Below, piece after piece: positions 60,223-64,000 of a stretch of 64,000 nt of DNA (positions are counted from its first letter, which is position 1; the number at the start of each line of letters is the position of its first letter). Where the stretch lies: positions 1 to 64,000 of the forward strand of contig JAGLBA010000003.1 of assembly GCA_018260475.1 (NCBI GenBank), written 5' to 3'. A model generated the notes under the pieces. That model searched no databases. It saw only the letters and a program-made list of their open reading frames with translations, and was not told the DNA's origin. This DNA comes from Chryseobacterium sp. (GTDB lineage Bacteria; Bacteroidota; Bacteroidia; Flavobacteriales; Weeksellaceae). Made by a program: the position numbers and the translations under genes.

Positions 60223-61569
60223 TTACAAAATTCCTCTTGCCTTTATCTCCAAATATTTATTAATAACCTCTATACTCAATTCTTCGGGTAGCGTGTGTAC
60301 CGTGTAGATGCCGTATTTCCGAAGTTCCTGAATGATTAATTTTTTTTCAAACTCAAACTTTTCGGCAATTATTTTATCGTAAACGCCCTGCATGGTTTCC
60401 GGGGTCGTTTGGATGAGGTTTTGCATCTCTGAATTTTTGAAGAAAACTACTACCAATAAATGATTTTTGGCGATACCTCGTAGGTATTTCATCTGTCGGT
60501 TTAGCGCGTCCAGTGTTTCGAAATTAGTAAAAAGCAACATGAGGCTGCGTTGCCCGAAATTAAACTTAACATCCTGATAGAGTCTGCTAAAATCACTCTC
60601 AAAGAAGTCTGTGGTGACATTGTACAGCGCCTCAGAAATCTTTCTGAGTTGTCCCGGTCTGCCATCTGCAGCCACCTTATTTTCTGTTTTTTTGGAAAAT
60701 GAAAGCACCCCAGCTCGGTCACCTTTTTTCAAAATAATATGACTGAGTGCCATCGCGGCATTGATCGAATAATCCAATAGCGACAGCCCGCGGAAAGGCA
60801 TCTGCATCGTGCGCCCCTTATCGATAAGGATTATGATTCGCTGGGATTTTTCATCCTGAAACTGATTTGTCATCAGCTTGTTGTATTTTGAAGTCGCCTT
60901 CCAATTGACCGACCGGATGTCATCGCCCTGAACATACTCGCGGATGTGTTCGAACTCCATCGTATGCCCGATTCTGCGGATTTTCTGGGTGCCGCCGAGT
61001 AAAAAATCGTTGTGAATCGCCATTAATTCATACTTTCGGAGATGTACGAAGGATGGGTAACTCGGTAATTCGGCATCTTTCTGAAACCGGAATCTTCGGG
61101 AAGCAAAGCCAAGCGGCGTGGAAGCATAAATATTCAAACTCCCGAAATGGTATTCCCCACGCTGTTTAGGTTCCAAAATGTATTGGAAATGAGAACTTTG
61201 TCCGCTTCGCAGTTGTTTTTCAATTAAGAAATCTCTTTTCTGAAACTGAAACGGAATTTCATCAATGATTTTCAGATGAGCATTAAATGGATAATTATTT
61301 TTAACATCTACTACCACCGGATTCTCATCTCCGTTGGATAATTTTTCGGGTAAAATTCTTTGTCCAAGAACTGCATTTTTTTGGTTAAACAGAAACAAAA
61401 CATCTACCACGAAAGCAAGAAAAATCACCACCAAAACACCGTGCGCCAGCCAAAGTAGCGGCGTAAAGAAAAACGCTAAAATATAGCAAAACGCCGCGCC
61501 CGCGAGAACGAAGAAAAAACGATTATTAATGTATAGATTTCTAAAATTTATCACAAGTTCCGGGTTCAA
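60223..61569 (-). CDS. DUF58 domain protein of the MoxR operon
   Basis: 448 residues. Two N-terminal helices (about residues 13-55) anchor it. A DUF58/vWA-like domain follows with Y-V-Q-G-D-D-I-R-S-V-N-W-K-A-T-S and I-I-I-L-I-D-K-G-R-T-M; the metal site of vWA (D-x-S-x-S) is changed to D-K-G-R-T. It is the partner of the MoxR ATPase encoded 2 bases upstream. The operon is thought to act as an envelope chaperone or assembly factor, with the substrate unknown. Confidence 0.93.
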   Translation of the reverse strand: MNPELVINFRNLYINNRFFFVLAGAAFCYILAFFFTPLLWLAHGVLVVIFLAFVVDVLFLFNQKNAVLGQRILPEKLSNGDENPVVVDVKNNYPFNAHLKIIDEIPFQFQKRDFLIEKQLRSGQSSHFQYILEPKQRGEYHFGSLNIYASTPLGFASRRFRFQKDAELPSYPSFVHLRKYELMAIHNDFLLGGTQKIRRIGHTMEFEHIREYVQGDDIRSVNWKATSKYNKLMTNQFQDEKSQRIIILIDKGRTMQMPFRGLSLLDYSINAAMALSHIILKKGDRAGVLSFSKKTENKVAADGRPGQLRKISEALYNVTTDFFESDFSRLYQDVKFNFGQRSLMLLFTNFETLDALNRQMKYLRGIAKNHLLVVVFFKNSEMQNLIQTTPETMQGVYDKIIAEKFEFEKKLIIQELRKYGIYTVHTLPEELSIEVINKYLEIKARGIL

Positions 61570-61571
61570 AT

Positions 61572-62576
61572 TTATCTCGGAATTTCAATACCTTCGAGGA
61601 TTTGCCGAATGATTTCATCTGCTGTTAGGCCTTCCATCTCACGCTCCGGGGAGAGCATTATTCTGTGGCGAAGCACTGCATAGCTGGCTTCGCGGATGTG
61701 CTCCGGCGTTACAAAATCACGACCGCGTAAAGCGGCAAAAGCCTTCGAAGCCGATAAAAGCGCAAGGCTCGCACGCGGCGATGCGCCAAGATACAGGAAT
61801 TGGTTTTCACGCGTGTTTACGATAATTTTGGCGATATATTCTATAAGATTTGCTTCTACGATGATGTTTTTCACAACCTCTTGGTATTCTTTTAGTTGTG
61901 AGCCAGAAACGACTTGGTTTACGGCATCCGTCTTGTCTTCCAAGCGGTTCTCGTGTTGCTTGGTAATAATTAAAATTTCTTGCGAAAGATCAGGATAGCC
62001 CACATTTATTTTAAACAAAAAACGGTCGAGTTGAGCCTCCGGCAGGCGGTAAGTTCCCTCATGTTCTATTGGGTTTTGGGTTGCTACCACTAGGAAAGGT
62101 TCATCCATATCGTGTTGCACGCCATCCACCGTGATTTGGCGCTCCTCCATCACTTCGAACAAAGCCGATTGTGTTTTGGCAGGGGCGCGGTTGATCTCAT
62201 CAATAAGGATAAAATTTGAAAATACGGGCCCTTTTTTAAACTCAAACTCCGAAGTTTTTATACTAAATACCGAAGTTCCCAGTATGTCCGACGGCATCAA
62301 ATCCGGAGTAAACTGTATCCGGCTAAAGCCTACATCCACCGTTTTTGCTAAAAGTTTAGCGGTAATAGTTTTTGCAACACCGGGAACGCCCTCTATCAGG
62401 ACATGGCCGTTGGAAAGGAGCGCTGCCAGAAGATGCTCCACCATTTTCTCTTGTCCAACGATAACTTTCCCGATTTCGGACTTTATTTTTTCCATGCTGT
62501 CGCGAAGTTTTCCCAAATCCAACCGTGGCTGGAAAGGCTGCGAAGTTTCGGCAGTATTTTGGTCTGATTGATTCAT
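61572..62576 (-). CDS. MoxR family AAA+ ATPase
   Basis: 334 residues. Walker A is G-V-P-G-V-A-K-T, Walker B L-I-D-E-I-N-R-A, with sensor and arginine-finger parts in V-A-T-Q-N-P-I-E and G-A-S-P-R-A-S. It is an unfoldase-type chaperone that works with the vWA/DUF58 proteins of its operon. It starts 30 bases after the DUF4350 gene stop and its stop lies 2 bases before the DUF58 start. Confidence 0.96.
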   Translation of the reverse strand: MNQSDQNTAETSQPFQPRLDLGKLRDSMEKIKSEIGKVIVGQEKMVEHLLAALLSNGHVLIEGVPGVAKTITAKLLAKTVDVGFSRIQFTPDLMPSDILGTSVFSIKTSEFEFKKGPVFSNFILIDEINRAPAKTQSALFEVMEERQITVDGVQHDMDEPFLVVATQNPIEHEGTYRLPEAQLDRFLFKINVGYPDLSQEILIITKQHENRLEDKTDAVNQVVSGSQLKEYQEVVKNIIVEANLIEYIAKIIVNTRENQFLYLGASPRASLALLSASKAFAALRGRDFVTPEHIREASYAVLRHRIMLSPEREMEGLTADEIIRQILEGIEIPR

Positions 62577-62606
62577 ATTATTATGTTTAAAGGTGACTAT
62601 TTTAAT

Positions 62607-63800
62607 TTACAAAATCTCATCCAGCAGGCGGTCCATTTTCAACAGATCTTCTTGGTATACAACGGCGTACGGGTCTTGTGATTTTTTGATTAAAACAATG
62701 CCCTCATCAATTATTTCTAAATCTTTTCCCGTTTTAGCCTGTAATTTTTTGGCGAAATTAGCATCTAATTTTTGTGTGTCTATCGACAAATCCATACGGA
62801 CACGGTGCAAGAAATATTGCGCTTTCTTCGCCATCATATCATGGAAATCTCCTTCTTGTAGGTAAAGATTCCCTATACTTTTCACAAATTCCACCGATTT
62901 ATTTTGGGGAGCCTCGATTACTGGGACGATTCTTTGTTTTCTTTTAGCATTAAAAAAAGCAAACAAAAGCAGTCCTCCCAGGAAAAGTTGCCAAGCGTAT
63001 TTCAGCGGTGGGTTTGAGAGCAAAAAGGCTACGGGCGTTGTTTCCGAAGCCGTTAATTCATCATCTTGAATCGCAAACCAGACGGTTTCCCTATTCGGTA
63101 AATATGAAAAGACGCTTTCTAAATATTTTTCTCCCCCGGGTTTCAAAAGATAATAATTGGTCATAAAAAGTGGCTCGAGATGAAGATAAACTTGACCTCT
63201 TCCAAATTTTATTTTCACAAAATTAACATCTTTTACCAGTTGGTTTGTTTCCGTATACAAATCGGATCTATACTTAACAAATCCCAAAATTTCTATATCC
63301 TTTTTGAGCCTTTCGATATGCGCTACGGACGGTTTTTTATCTAATACCAAATGCGTCTTATTTAATTTAATATCGGTGAAGCCCATAAATGCTTTTTCAT
63401 CCCTATAGCCATCAGGATAAGGAATTTGGGTGCCCAAAGTATCTTTGATATTTGCCGGCAAATCGTTGCCTATAACCATTACAGACGACCCTTCTTCCGC
63501 ATTCTTCAGGATTTTCTTCCAGGAGGAATGGTCTATTTCCGGGTTGATGAGCAAGATATTATGCGGCTGCATTTTATTTTGCCTATAAAATTTAAAAGGG
63601 GAATCTTTGGTTCTTTTTAATTTTTTGTTAAAAAGTTCATCTGCTTCTTTATTAAAAACAAACAATCCGAATGGCGATTTTTTATCTACATCAAAATTCT
63701 TGCGCCAGTCTGTGACTTCAGTTTTGTTGATTTGTAAAATCCAGAGCAACACGATTACCACGATTAGCAGAATGCCGTATATTTTCAAAGTTTTATTCAT
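62607..63800 (-). CDS. DUF4350 domain protein
   Basis: 397 residues. An N-terminal helix (about 8-24) and a second at about 270-288 place the middle part (DUF4350, about residues 40-240) outside the cytoplasm. The last 100 residues are helical and cytoplasmic. In this phylum the protein is encoded between the DUF4129 and MoxR genes, as here, and is probably a membrane part of the same system. No catalytic motif is seen. Confidence 0.9.
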   Translation of the reverse strand: MNKTLKIYGILLIVVIVLLWILQINKTEVTDWRKNFDVDKKSPFGLFVFNKEADELFNKKLKRTKDSPFKFYRQNKMQPHNILLINPEIDHSSWKKILKNAEEGSSVMVIGNDLPANIKDTLGTQIPYPDGYRDEKAFMGFTDIKLNKTHLVLDKKPSVAHIERLKKDIEILGFVKYRSDLYTETNQLVKDVNFVKIKFGRGQVYLHLEPLFMTNYYLLKPGGEKYLESVFSYLPNRETVWFAIQDDELTASETTPVAFLLSNPPLKYAWQLFLGGLLLFAFFNAKRKQRIVPVIEAPQNKSVEFVKSIGNLYLQEGDFHDMMAKKAQYFLHRVRMDLSIDTQKLDANFAKKLQAKTGKDLEIIDEGIVLIKKSQDPYAVVYQEDLLKMDRLLDEIL

Positions 63801-63803
63801 GTT

Positions 63804-64000
63804 TTAAACTTTAAAATTTTGAAAATGAGTAGCATATCTACTATAATCCTCTGCACTCACAGGGAATTCGCCATACCAAATATATTCAAAAATGCGGGCA
63901 AGTTCGCGAAAGTCATTCTTCAGATTTTGGTTCTGTAATTCCGCGATGTAATCCTGATTGGTTTTTTCCGGATGCCAAGAAATGGCGTTTTGATCCGTAA
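63804..64000 (-). CDS. DUF4129 domain protein (partial, 5' end outside window)
   Basis: About 65 C-terminal codons and the TAA stop are present. The segment F-R-E-L-A-R-I-F-E-Y-I-W-Y-G-E-F-P is the typical end of DUF4129 proteins. It stops 3 bases before the DUF4350 start and belongs to the same operon. Confidence 0.85.
   Translation of the reverse strand, partial: TDQNAISWHPEKTNQDYIAELQNQNLKNDFRELARIFEYIWYGEFPVSAEDYSRYATHFQNFKV

Overview
The window reads as chromosomal DNA of a member of the Bacteroidota, most likely class Flavobacteriia in the Chryseobacterium/Weeksellaceae range. The reasons are: -7 promoter boxes of the form TANNTTTG in front of many genes, little sign of Shine-Dalgarno sequences, a cbb3 oxidase operon with a one-haem CcoP, a split MetH, a CCDC81-type HU protein, short lipobox lipoproteins and a DUF4129-DUF4350-MoxR-DUF58 operon. 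Almost all of it is housekeeping sequence. I see no tRNA, rRNA, CRISPR array, prophage or transposase.

Layout. 1-3867: the end of a cbb3 oxidase operon (ccoQ, ccoP, ccoG, fixH, a DsbD/TauE-like membrane protein). 3868-4344: a gene-free stretch with dispersed repeats and a strong hairpin. 4345-6481: a lipoprotein and serS. 6514-11029: a minus-strand block with a lipoprotein and a small glycan island (flippase, asparagine-synthase-like protein, glycosyltransferase). 11098-14811: an HdrB/HdrC-like membrane redox module with an unknown protein and an MCE protein. 14919-19759: a PpiD-type foldase divergent from lon. 19972-25763: an HU-like membrane protein, a thioesterase, a 2-hydroxyacid dehydrogenase and three envelope proteins. 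25765-29921: nudix, xerD, dCMP deaminase, enoyl-CoA hydratase and a catalase-fold protein. 30284-40013: metK, a sigma factor, a HAD phosphatase, trpS, ileS, a DksA-like protein and lspA. 40126-44904: an arginine-deiminase-family enzyme, cutC, folB, nadA, gmk and yicC. 45038-47412: a secreted protein, a VIT transporter and an acyltransferase-like protein. 47416-56638: a six-gene methionine operon. 56758-64000: a small HicB-like protein, a GH63 glucosidase, OsmC and the MoxR operon.

The clearest theme is methionine and S-adenosylmethionine. On the minus strand a canonical promoter and a SAM-I riboswitch precede metX, hom, metZ, metH (homocysteine domain), metH (remaining domains) and metF. On the plus strand metK has its own promoter, followed at once by what looks like a SAM-II aptamer. 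SAM synthesis and methionine synthesis therefore appear to be controlled by two unrelated SAM-sensing RNAs. The hom protein carries ACT domains of the aspartokinase type without the kinase.

Two other points stand out. First, the catalase-fold protein at 28605-29921 keeps the proximal Tyr and the distal Asn but has Phe where the essential distal His should be. Second, many spacers consist of degenerate tandem arrays with a strict 7- or 8-base period (best cases 43979-44055 and 51087-51166), and two such arrays sit in frame inside ileS. Separate dispersed hairpin repeats (called A, B, C and D here) fill 3895-4083, 19824-19935 and the metZ-metH and hom-metZ spacers. I know of no named system that explains the 7/8-base arrays.
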